Assembly (NCBI GenBank): GCA_022605425.2
Contig: CM061248.1
Coordinates: 124,001 to 188,000 of the forward strand
Source: Hamiltosporidium tvaerminnensis
Lineage: Eukaryota; Microsporidia; Dubosqiidae
Length of the DNA stretch: 64,000 nt
Direction of reading: 5' to 3'
The notes under the pieces were generated by a model. The model worked only from the letters and a program-made list of their open reading frames with translations, had not been told where the DNA came from and searched no databases. Positions 22,780-33,100 of this stretch are shown here, in pieces (positions within the stretch are counted from its first letter, which is position 1; each line of letters begins with the position of its first letter). The translations under genes were made by a program, and so were the position numbers.

Positions 22780-23515
22780 CTATTTGAAATAAAGGATTTG
22801 TTACAATCTATTGACGAATTATTACAGCTTTTTAATAAAAATTGGAGTTTATATTTATTTTCAGACTTTAAAGCATTCCTACGTTTAACATACATAACTA
22901 CTTTTCCATAGTCTACAGTATACTTTAGATATCTAGATTCCAAAGATATTAAAATTATAAAGGTGATTCAAAGCAGTTTATGGGGCTATAGGTCACCTGG
23001 TACTTGTTTTATACTTGCATTTTGTGTGATCGAAAATCGAAAATTTACTTGGGACCCGTAAAACCAGCAGCGTATTTACTTACTCAGATGTTTATGAATC
23101 GGTTTATAAACAGCTAAGATATACCTGAGTAATTTATATGGAGCCTTCATTACCGTTTATATGGTATACTAACAGGTTTAATCTGTTACTCAACTTTACA
23201 TGCCATTAAAAGGATTCTATTTCTTCCTAGTTGTGATAATTATTCTTAAACAATTGAGCTTGGTTAGATTTCCATTCTTTTATATGACAATTACCTATAA
23301 TTTCGATTGCGGTTGACAATATGGTTACATAAAAAACTAAATTTTTAGAAGGAATTTTACTATTCGTTGACTTTCCTTCTCTTACAAATTCTCACTGAGA
23401 AATCCAAAATTTGTCTGCTTTTTATTCAACTGAAATTTTAAATAATAATTTCTTATACTCATTACCAAGATAATAATTTTTAATGAAGTTATCTCAGATT
23501 CATTATACTTTTCTA
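22780..23515 (-). mobile_element. diverged copy of the ~740-bp retroposon family
   Basis: Collinear with 25550-26284 but much decayed. Landmarks in the same order on the plus strand: CTACGTTTAACATACAT, AGCTAAGATATACCTGAG, ATACTAACAGGTTTAATCTG, TTTATATGACAATTACC and CTCATTACCAAG. No open frame remains. Confidence 0.7.
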
Positions 23516-23621
23516 GAATATAAATTTTTTTTAATGAAATTCAGATTAATATGCCTTTCAAAATTTTTTTTATATTTGTTTCAATCTCCTGAGCTACTTA
23601 TTTCCTCTTTATAGAAAATTT

Positions 23622-23850
23622 ATTTACTTTTTCCTTTAACTTTTACCTCTCGGTACCAAAAATGAACAAATGAAAATTTCCATTTTTTTCTTTTAATCAG
23701 TATAAATAAGGATTATAAGAGATTGACTTATAGATGCAAAGTGGTTTATATCCCACCAAAATGGACAACTGGGATTTTCAAACTATTATAGACACTCATT
23801 ACTAAGCAGTTGGTTTTTTATGTGGAAATTACTCTCTTTATCAACAAAGG
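23622..23850 (-). mobile_element. short (~220 bp) SINE-like repeat, copy 3
   Basis: Same order of landmarks as copies 1 and 2: a TTTACTTTTTCC tail, then ACCTCTCGGTACC, GAACAAATG, TATATCCCACC, then CTCATTACTAAGCAG. Boundaries are approximate and no clear target duplication is seen. Confidence 0.6.
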
Positions 23851-24273
23851 ATAAAAAATAATAAACTTATATTAATGTTTCTTCCAATATGTGGTTTTAA
23901 TTACTAAAAATATATTCAAAATCTTTTTTTATAAGGTATTTGTAAATTTTTGCATATGGAAATCTATTCTATTTATTACAAATATTTATTTCGGAGTTTA
24001 TTTTTTTCTGGAAATTTTCCTTTTTTATATTTTATTTGCCATAAATTAATTTTTTTCCTAAGTTTTTATTCTTTCTTTTTTTTATATTTTAATTAAATTT
24101 ATATAAAAATACAAATAAATGGATTTTTTATAACCAAAACAGATGTTAAATAAAAATTTAAAATATTTTCTTTTCTATTTATTTTTTTAGAGAGAAAATT
24201 ATTTCTTTTTACAGAAATATTGATGTAAAATATTTTTGAAAAAAATTCTTATCAACTTTATAAATAGAAAAAA
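23851..24273. other. AT-rich leader of the UBX gene
   Basis: No gene. No CCC run is seen near the ATG at 24274, an exception among the conserved genes of the window. Confidence 0.5.
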
Positions 24274-24900
24274 ATGAAAGCCCTTATGCGAAGTACAGAG
24301 AACATTACAGATGAAGATATTTTGAAACAATTAAAAAACCAAGGATTCTCTGAAGAAATATCAAAAATGGCACTTAAAAACTGTAAGTCTAAAGATATTG
24401 AATCTATACTTGAGTACATTGAAGATATACAGAATATGGAAGAGGAACGTAGGAGGAGACAAAATGCTTCTGTAAAAAATGAAGCAGCCAATCAAATAGC
24501 ACGAGCACAGCTTGAAGAAAATGCGAGAAAAACGAGAGAACAGATGTTAAAAGATAAGTTATATGTTCAGAATTTGAAAGCAAAAATTGAAGCAGACAGA
24601 AGAGAAATGCAGTCAAATGTTGAAAATACTGCTGAAACAACTACGAAGTGTTCAGAATATGAAGGTGGTGATTCTCCCTGTAAAATCAATGTTAGATTCG
24701 AAACAGGATATACTCGAATATTTGGATTCAATACTGGTGACACACTAGAAAATTTATTTGCTAGAATTGGTATTGAAATGAGTGGAACGGTTTTTCGTGT
24801 TTTTAGAACAGGAACGTCAGAAGAAATTTTTAATGATGGAAGAACCCTTGAAGAAACTGGGCTTTCTCCACGTGGTTCTGTAATGGTTTCTAAGGATTAA
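24274..24900 (+). CDS. UBA-UBX domain protein, likely Cdc48/p97 adaptor
   Basis: 208 aa. UBA-UBX proteins bring ubiquitinated clients to the Cdc48/p97 AAA ATPase: UBA binds ubiquitin and UBX binds the Cdc48 N-domain. Seen here: residues about 10-48 form a UBA-like three-helix pattern (DILKQLKNQGFSEEISKMAL, then a second helix pair). Then a charged coiled coil (about 50-115) with EEERRRRQ and EENARKTREQMLKDK, typical of SAKS1/UBXN1-type proteins. The C-terminal 75 residues look like a UBX beta-grasp fold (CKINVRFETGYTRIFGF ... DTLENLFARIG ... GTSEEIFNDGRTLEETGLSPRGSVMV). The S3-S4 loop usually carries an FPR motif that docks on Cdc48; here the loop reads RTGTSEEIF, so the classical motif is lost and binding mode is uncertain. 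The start is the first ATG; a second Met at residue 5 is possible. Confidence 0.82.
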   Translation: MKALMRSTENITDEDILKQLKNQGFSEEISKMALKNCKSKDIESILEYIEDIQNMEEERRRRQNASVKNEAANQIARAQLEENARKTREQMLKDKLYVQNLKAKIEADRREMQSNVENTAETTTKCSEYEGGDSPCKINVRFETGYTRIFGFNTGDTLENLFARIGIEMSGTVFRVFRTGTSEEIFNDGRTLEETGLSPRGSVMVSKD

Positions 24901-25535
24901 AATGGTAAATTTCAATTTTTTTTTCTATTTTAAATTTCTTTAGTCTCTAATCTCGTAAAATATAAAAAAATTTATTTTTATAATTTAGTGTTTCTATCAT
25001 TTTTTTTTGAATTTTTAATTGATTTTAAGCTTTGATATTCTAATTATAGAATAAACAATCTGGTATTAAAATATCAAATTTCATATTTTCTTCGTTTATG
25101 AAAACCAAATTCTTTCTTTTTACCCCCTCAATGGCGAAGACAAATACAATAGCAGTAAAAGCCTAAAAATAAAAACAAATTAGACAATTGCATAAACAAA
25201 GCAGAAAGAATTATAACTTTAAAAAACCGAGTATATTTTATTATCTTATGAAGCAAAAAAACTATAATAAAGTATATTAGAATAAGCATTCGTAGTAGAC
25301 TTTCTATTTAACATTTCATTAAATGAATACTAAACATATAAAAGTTGCTATTTTAGGTCCTTTAAAAAATAAAATACATTTTTAAGGATAAAATGTAAAT
25401 TCCTTCATTTAACACATCGGAATTCATTTAATCATTTAAAAAACAGCTTATTGGAATTGTTTTTACCAGATTATACCGAATTTTATAATACCTTATACTA
25501 ATATTGAAATATCTCTGAATCAATCAAATAATTAT
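24901..25535. other. AT-rich intergenic, nothing recognised
   Basis: No ORF or RNA gene is supported between the UBX stop and the retroposon. Confidence 0.5.
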
Positions 25536-25549
25536 TTTTTTTACAAAAT

Positions 25550-26284
25550 GATTTACTTTATTTAAAAATATCACATCTTTTTACAATAGTGGCAAGTGTT
25601 ATATTTGTTTTCATGACATTAATGCAGTTCTAGGTTTAACATAAATGACTGCTACCCCAACACTCCATCGGTAACCCCTGCGATACCTACGTCCCAAAGC
25701 CTTTCATCTACCAGGTGTGTAGAACCTAATTAATAGGCGAGGCAGTTGCCCGGAGTTCGTTAATGTCTGTTGCATGGAGTGTGATCGAAGGCCGAAGCCC
25801 ACCCTGGGCTCCCCCAAGACTATGCAGCATTCCCACTTACTCTACACTTTCCGAACCCAATAAACTTCTAGCTAAGATATATTTCAGAGATTTACATGGG
25901 GTCCACCTAGACAGTGCAATGTCATACCAACAGGTATAACCTGCTACTTAGCTCTCCCGGCTTTTAATGGGTTTTATTTTTATATCTCCCAGGCGCTAAG
26001 TCTTCTAACCCGAGTGAGCAAGGCTAGGTTTCCATGCTTTTACATGGCGATTACCTACATGTTCAGCTGCGGTCTGCAATCTGGTTACATAAAAAACTAC
26101 AAATAAATTCGTAGAAAAAGTTTCACCATTTCTTAGACCTCTCCTCCTCATAACAACTCCCATGGAACAACCGAAGATGTAGTGTGGTTGTATTCCCGCC
26201 AAAAATCCAAACAATGATCTCACACCAGTTTCACACACTCATTGCCAAGCAGAAAGTTTTTTATGTGGTTATCCTCCCTCCACC
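25550..26284 (-). mobile_element. ~740-bp retroposon family, copy with 14-bp target duplication
   Basis: Minus strand, with the head at 26284 (GGTGGAGGGAGGATAACCAC) and the tail at 25550. Flanked by TTTTTTTACAAAAT at 25536-25549 and 26285-26298. Noticeably GC-richer than its surroundings. It carries an open frame at 26238-26005 (77 codons) with the run VRSLFGFL.GI.PHYIFGCS shared with the copy at 43984-44724. No RT, tRNA-like or 5S-like promoter boxes are recognised. The length fits a non-autonomous element mobilised in trans. Confidence 0.8.
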
Positions 26285-26389
26285 TTTTTTTACAAAATAA
26301 TTAATAGAGAAATATAAAATATGAATTTATTTATTCTTATAAAAGATAAGCAAAGTTAAATATCAGAAAGCCGAGAAAATATTGAGAAA

Positions 26390-26570
26390 TTCTGGATAAG
26401 TAAAGTCTTATTTATAGATGTAGTGTAGAGATAATTCCTTATGTGATAAAAAAAAAGTATGATATTGTGTATGCTCATTATATTTAAATTCACCAAATAC
26501 TAGATAAAATAGAGGCATACATACAGTCAAGAGTACTTAAAAAGATTAATTAATTTTTAATAAAAACTCA
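26390..26570 (+). mobile_element. internal fragment of the R2/R4-type retrotransposon
   Basis: Collinear with 43275-43430: AAGTCTTATTTATAGATGTAG, then GATAATTCCTTATGTGAT, then AGAGGCATACATACAGTC and AGTACTTAAA. It lacks both ends and has no open frame. Confidence 0.75.
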
Positions 26571-26723
26571 GACAGAATCCTTGTCAAAAATTATATGAAA
26601 TTGCAATAAATAGGTTATATAAACCACTCAACACATCTCATACTCTCTAGCACACATTACTGAAGTATAAACTAGACCTTTATATAGCTTATATGAACCA
26701 ATTAAGTATTTTTAAATCAAAAT

Positions 26724-27097
26724 GGAAGGACTTTATTTAAAAGTATCACATCTTTTTTAAACAATGGCAAGTGTTATAATTGTTTTCATGATAGTAACGC
26801 AGTTCTAGGTTTAACATAAATGACTGCTACCCCAAAACTCCATCGGTAACCCCTGCGATACCTACGTCCCAAAGCCTTTCATTTACCAGGTGTGTAGAAC
26901 CTAATTGCTAGATGAGGCAGTTGCCCGGAGTTCGTTAATGTCCGTTGCATGGAGTGTGATCGAGGGCCGAAGCCCCCTGAGCTCCCATAAGACTATGCAA
27001 GATTCCCACTTACTCTACACTTCCTGAAACCAACAAACTTCTAGCTAAGATATATTTCAGAGACTTACATGAGGTCAGCCTAGATAGTGGAATGTCA
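26724..27097 (-). mobile_element. 5'-truncated copy of the ~740-bp retroposon family
   Basis: Contains only the 3' half of the family on the minus strand. It stops inside the block TAGATAGTGGAATGTCA, exactly where an 11-bp duplication TAAATCAAAAT (26713-26723 and 27098-27108) closes the insertion. The 5' truncation with exact duplication argues for target-primed reverse transcription rather than a cut-and-paste transposon. Confidence 0.88.
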
Positions 27098-27108
27098 TAA
27101 ATCAAAAT

Positions 27109-27740
27109 AATAATATTAAATAAAAATATAGGCTTTATAATCATAAAAGGGATAAATTTACAATGAAATCACAAATCAAATCTTTTATCTCTCATAAAAA
27201 ATGCTTTTAATTAATTCAATTACTTACAAACGTATAAACTAGAAAAGTTTTATTGTTGAAAATAGATTCACTCAAGAAAATGTATTTTATAGATTTACTA
27301 TTTTACCAGAAAAAAATGTAGAGATAATCTCACATCATATACTAAGAATACTTATAACCAGATTTAATAGTCACTACATACCACAAATTTTTTTCAACCA
27401 AAACACAAAATAAATATAAATTTCTTCATTCTTTATCACAAGATTTATTCTAATACCATATACTATGTGACCAAAAATAAAAAAAAATAAAATTCTTTTA
27501 AAATAAATGAAATACTTACACTTTTTATCACAAATTTTATTATTTATAATATATTGGTATATTCAACCAAAAATAAATACAAAATCTATATTTACTTATT
27601 ATTAGTTATATTTAATTAAAAGTACTTATAATTACACAATTTTCTTATATTTTCTACTACTTCATATATTTTCTTATATCCTCCTTCCCCCTTTAGTTAC
27701 CACTTACCTACTTCATTTCCATATAAATAATTACTGTAAA
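27109..27740. other. AT-rich intergenic upstream of Rsa4
   Basis: A/T-only repeats with ATTTATTA and ACAAAATAAA style motifs. A pyrimidine-rich CTCCTTCCCCC patch lies at about 27680-27692, 60 bases before the ATG. No gene seen. Confidence 0.5.
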
Positions 27741-27744
27741 CCCC
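27741..27744 (+). promoter_or_regulatory. CCCC start-proximal signal of the Rsa4 gene
   Basis: CCCC 4 bases before the ATG at 27749. Confidence 0.6.
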
Positions 27745-27748
27745 ATTA

Positions 27749-29486
27749 ATGTCACAACAAGTCCTCATAGAATTTTACGACACACAAAACAACAAAATAC
27801 GTGACAAACTACACGTACCACTCTCAATAACAAGAAAACACCTTCTTTCTCTTCTAAACCAACCAACACCTTCAAATTTATATCTTAACGATCAAGAAAT
27901 ACGCACAACGTTACAGGACGTAACCGACAGTCAAAAAATATGTTTAGAACAAATTCTAAAAATAAAAATTTTACCGTCCACCGACACACTTCCCATCCAA
28001 ACAACACACTGTTCCTCGTCGTATTCTGGGCATGAGTCACCTGTTCTGTGCATTAAATACAGCACATGCGGCGCATATATTTACAGTGGTGGTGGTGACT
28101 GTACACTCCGTGTCTGGCACGCACTAACCAAGACACAAGTAAAAGTTAATAAGCACCATACACACTGGGTACTCTGTATAGACTGTAGCATATACACTGT
28201 CGTCTCTGGCGACATGTCCGGCACAATATGCACGTACACCGTAACAGGCGACTTCATACACACCCACCAAATCCACAAAAACGCCATCACCGCACTTATT
28301 CTCCACCACGACCGTATATACACATCTTCTCGTGACAAAACAGTCAAAATATCCACACTCACGGGTACAATACTCTACTCATACACACATACACAACCAG
28401 TCACCTGTATAGCTCTAAATCCCTATTTCTTCATCTCCGGTTCCACAGATAAGTCACTTAAAATTTATACACATCACTATAAACACCTCAAAACACTCAC
28501 AAACCATAAAAATCGTATTAATTGTATTTTTTTAAATAATAAGTTTATACTTACAACCAGTGATGACCACACAGCACACCTCTACCACATCGAAGGATTA
28601 GAAAATACTAATTTTGAGAAATTGGATAATAAGTTAGAAAATAATTTGGATGGTAATAAAGAGGGTGTTAATGATAAGGAAGTAGAAGAGTGTGTTATTA
28701 ACAGTACTAATAAACAACATAGTGATATTAACGAGTTTGGTGAACAACAGGGTGATATTAAGGAGTCTAATACCAGTACTAATAAACAACAGGGTGTTAG
28801 TAATCTATCTAACAACACTACTAATAAACAACACCCTCTTAACAACAGTACTAGATAAACAACAGGGTGTTAGTAATCTATCTAACAACACTACTAATAA
28901 ACAACACCCTCTTAACAACAGTATAGATAAACAACAGGGTGTTAATAATGTATCTAATATAAGTATTGATAAACAACACCCTCTTAATACCAGTATAGAT
29001 AAACAACAGGGTGTTAATAATCTATCTAACAACAGTATTAATAAACAACACCCTCTTAACAACAGTATAGACAAACAACAGGGTGTTAGTAATCTATCTA
29101 ACAACACTACTAATAAACAACACCCTCTTATAACCATTACCTCTTCCTTTATAACATTAAACCACAATAGTATAATAACAACAGCCAGTATAAGTCCCAA
29201 CAACACAATAATAGCCACCGGTTCATTCGATAAAAAAGTAAAAATATGGAACACCACTGGTACTTTAATATCTGAATATTTACATTTAAACAGTATTTAT
29301 AAAGTACATTGTACCAACACATCTATCATCTCAGCTTCTAAAGATGGTATAATTAAGATATACAGTTATTATAATAAAAGTATTGTTAATGAGTTTATAT
29401 GTAAAAATGAAATATATTGTTTTGACATATACAACTCACAACTTGTATGTGGATGTAAAGACAAGAAGGTGTACTTCTTTATATAG
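27749..29486 (+). CDS. RSA4: Rsa4/Notchless (NLE) WD40 ribosome-assembly protein, split by a frameshift in a coding minisatellite
   Basis: Rsa4/NLE1 binds the pre-60S particle and is pulled by the Rea1/Midasin ATPase during late large-subunit assembly. Seen here: residues 1-70 match the NLE domain (VLIEFYDTQNNK ... LSLLNQ), followed by CSSSYSGHESPVLCIKYS and SGGGDCTLRVW, the first WD40 blade typical of this family. Further blades run to about residue 285. A stretch of KQQGV/KQHPL repeats (28690-29130) is then inserted in the propeller, and the final blades (ATGSFDKKVKIWN, ISASKDGIIKIYS, to 29486) follow. The first frame stops at 28856-28858 because of one extra base, C28851, relative to neighbouring repeat units. 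The second frame continues to 29486. Either the assembled copy is wrong, the gene is broken, or the frame is recoded. Confidence 0.85.
28690..29130 (+). repeat. coding minisatellite (KQQGV / KQHPL units) in the Rsa4 gene
   Basis: Alternating units of about 27-33 bp containing AAACAACAGGGTGTTA and AAACAACACCCTCTTAA. The AGGGTGTT and AACACCCT cores are reverse complements, so neighbouring units can form hairpins, yet both orientations stay open in this frame. Confidence 0.9.
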
Positions 29487-30171
29487 GAGGAGGATTTTAG
29501 GGGATGTATTTAGGAAGAGGAGTGATAGAGAAAAGAGTGATAGAATAAGGGAGTAATAGAATAGGGGAGTAATAGAAGTATTATAAAGTATTTTTTTTCT
29601 ATTATATTTATTAATTAAATTATTTTTTTTCTATTATATTTATTAATTAAATTATTTTTTATTTCTAATAATATATATTAATTAAATTAAATCTCTAATA
29701 AAATATTAAATTAATTATTTTTTATTAATTCTTAAATATCTATTATTCTATTAATTAAACCCTTATTATATCTATTAAATCTTTAAAATAAATAATTTAA
29801 TAAATATAACCTCTTAAACATAAGTACTAATACTTATGATCTTGTAAATAACAATATTAGAAAATAACACATCTTAACTATCACTTCTAATATGTAACAC
29901 CTCTTAGACATAAGTACTAGTAAACAACACCTCTTAGACATAAGTACTAATACCTATCACCCTGTTAATAACTCTACTAGTAAACAACACCTCTTAAACA
30001 TATGTACTATACTTATCACCCTGTTAATAACGCTACTAGTAAACAACACCTCTTAAACATATGTACTATACTTATCACCCTGTTAATAACAATACTAGAA
30101 AATAACACCTCTTAACCATTACTTCATATAAATAACAACCCTATCACATTACTCTAATAAATAACCTTTTA
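29487..30171. other. AT-rich tail-to-tail intergenic region with noncoding copies of the minisatellite
   Basis: 29580-29880 is nearly pure A/T with TTTCTATTATATTTATTAAT repeats. From about 29880 to 30110 there are tandem units of ~60 bp with AACACCTCTTAAACAT and CTTATCACCCTGTTAATAA, related to the coding repeats of both flanking genes. No gene. Confidence 0.6.
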
Positions 30172-33100
30172 TCACATCACTTCTATCTTAACACGTATAT
30201 TCATTGCCATTAACTCACTACACAAATACTTAAAAACATAAGGCATCTTAACACCTCTATAACTACCACTACCACACTCACATACACCACCACATACAAA
30301 CATAACACTCTTACAAACACAACACCATAAAAACTCAGTACCATCACTACACTTCATACTTCTATCATTTAACAGGTAAGACACTCCATGTCCTATAAGT
30401 GCATCTCTTTCCATTTCTCCTAATCTTATACCACCCATTCTTTTTCTACCTCCTACTGGTTGTCTTGTCTGTGATTGTACAGGTCCTATACTACGTACTT
30501 GGTATTTGTCACTTACCATATGTCTTAGTCTTTGATAATATACTACTCCTGTATATACATCACTCTTAAACATTCTACCACTTATACCTGAATACATACA
30601 TTCAGTACCATAATAGTTATAACCATACTTTACCAGTAAATTACCAAAGAAGTCAATGGCAGAGGTATTAGTCGTATGGTTAGTAGGGTGATAAGTATTA
30701 GCACAGTTATTAACACCCTTATAATTATTAGTACTGTTATTAACACCCTTATAATTATTGGTACTCTTATTAACACCCTGTTGTTTATCTATACTGTTAT
30801 TAACACCCTTATAACTACTAGTACTGTTATTAAGACCCTGTTGTTTATCTATACTGTTATTAAGACCCTGTTGTTCAATTGTACTGTTATTAACACCCTT
30901 ATAACTACTAGTACTGTTATTAAGACCCTGTTGTTTATCGATACTGTTATTAAGACCCTCTAAACTACTATCCTTATCACTAACACCCTCTAGCATATCA
31001 CCACCTAACACATCACTACCTAACATATCACTACCACACACTATATCACTCCACCCTTTAAATGCTGTACCATCCTCTATCTTTCCTCTAAGACACCCAC
31101 TCTTACCACTAAGACTCTCAATAAACATACCAATACTCATTCTACTAGGAAATGCATGTGGATTAATAATAAGATCAGGACATTCTCCATTCTCCATAAA
31201 CACCATATCACTACTTTCATATAAATAAGAACAAACACCTTTTTGTCCATGTCTACTACAAAACTTATCCCCTATATATGGATTACGTTGTATACGTAGT
31301 GTTATCACTGCTCCTTTAGAATATACTCTTATGTTACTAACAATACTTTTCTCTGTATTTTTATAAAAATATTGTTTATCTGTAAAATAATACTCACAGC
31401 CATAATATAACACCTGACCAACCAAAGGAAGTTTAACACTAGAAAAGCAATTATTAACACTATTGTTATTGTTATCTGACTTACCATCCCTACTACCATC
31501 TAACCTACTATCCCTACTACTCTCCCTAATGATATTATCAAATTCTATTATCTCGTTCTTATATATAAAACCATTAAATAATCCCCTTTCTATACTTCCT
31601 TTATTAAGTACCATAGCATCTTCCATATCATAACCTGTATAACTTAAAACACTAACCATACAATTAACACCTGTTGGATAATCACTAAGAATATATTTTT
31701 TATAAAATTTAGTTTGTACGATTGGTGTTTGGTTATATGTTATTTCATATAATTTGGAATCTGATCTGTCGTTTATGTTGTAACACCCCCATCCCATAGA
31801 TTGTTTAGCCATTTGGCATTGGTACATGTTACGAGGTGATTGGTTAAAGTCTGAGAAGGGTGTTAGTGCAGCTGTAAGTGAAAGGAAATAAGAGGGGTCT
31901 AATTCAGAGTAGAGAAAGGTGTTATTTGAGGTGGAGGTAATAGGGTTATAATTATAGGTAGTAATAGTAGTATTGTTAACAGGGTTATAATTATTAGTAG
32001 TATTACTGGTGATATTAACAGGGTTATAATTATTAGTAGTATTACTAAGACCCTGTTGTTTATAAGTAGTATTAGTAGTGTGGTTAAGACCCTGTTGTTT
32101 ATTATCCATATTACTAAGACCCTGTTGTTTACTATCCATATCAATAACACCCCTATAATCATCTATACTGTTACTAACACCCTCCTCCTTATCAATATAA
32201 TCATTTCTACATAACTCTATGTCTAAGTAGGGTTGTTCCATAATACCTATAAATTCTGGTTTACCTATTATTTTATTATAAATAGGTCTTATAAATCTAT
32301 TAGGTGTTGTACATATATTAATAAGGTTATTTGTATTTAAAGGGTAACATACTATTTCAAATGATAAGTTATTAAGACATCTGTATGTTCTAAGAGTATC
32401 TGTAAGTTTAAAAGGTGTTAAAGTATAACCTATTACTTTACCGTCAAGGGATATAAAGTATGGGGTGTTATATAGATTATTGGGTTTAGAGGGGTGTTGT
32501 TTATTAAGGTTAGTGTTAACAGGGTGTTGTTTATTAGATAGGTTGTTAACAGGATGTAAGGTATTAGTAGTGTCACTAACACCCTTAATATTATCTATAT
32601 TGTTACTAACACCCTTTATATCACTATCCTTATCACTAACACCCTCTACCTCCCTAGTATCACTAACACCCTCTATCATCATATCCTTATCACCCAAAAG
32701 ACACTCTATTGGTATAACACCCATACCATACAAAACACTGTCACTAAGACTTTCTGTCTCTCCAATTCTACATTCCATACAAAGATGCATAATAAGACCA
32801 CATGGTGATCCATCAGGAGTATGTACAGGACACATAAACCCCCAACTTTCTGCTTTTAACTTTCTAACTGTTGTAGTCTTAAGTGTACTAAAAAATGCTC
32901 CTCTGTTTATGCTACGGAAATATGATAAATATCGCATAAAATTTATATTTTCTGCATAAACACTAAAACCACTGCTTTGCATTATATCTGACGCATAAAC
33001 AAACTTTGCATTTCCTGTGCTTAAAAATTTTTCTATTTTAAGACCTATGTTAGTGTCTACCTTATTTAACACCCATCTTAACACTTCATCTATACTTTTA

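Noticed and set aside
25620-26284. The GC-rich ~740-bp repeats as fragments of ribosomal RNA or a structured cellular RNA
   Set aside because: No conserved rRNA blocks are present, and exact flanking duplications of different sequence at each copy show that they are mobile insertions.
28582-29257. Leu/Cys-rich minus-strand frames over the Rsa4 minisatellite
   Set aside because: Periodic translation of the repeat on the wrong strand; the plus frames encode the WD40 protein.
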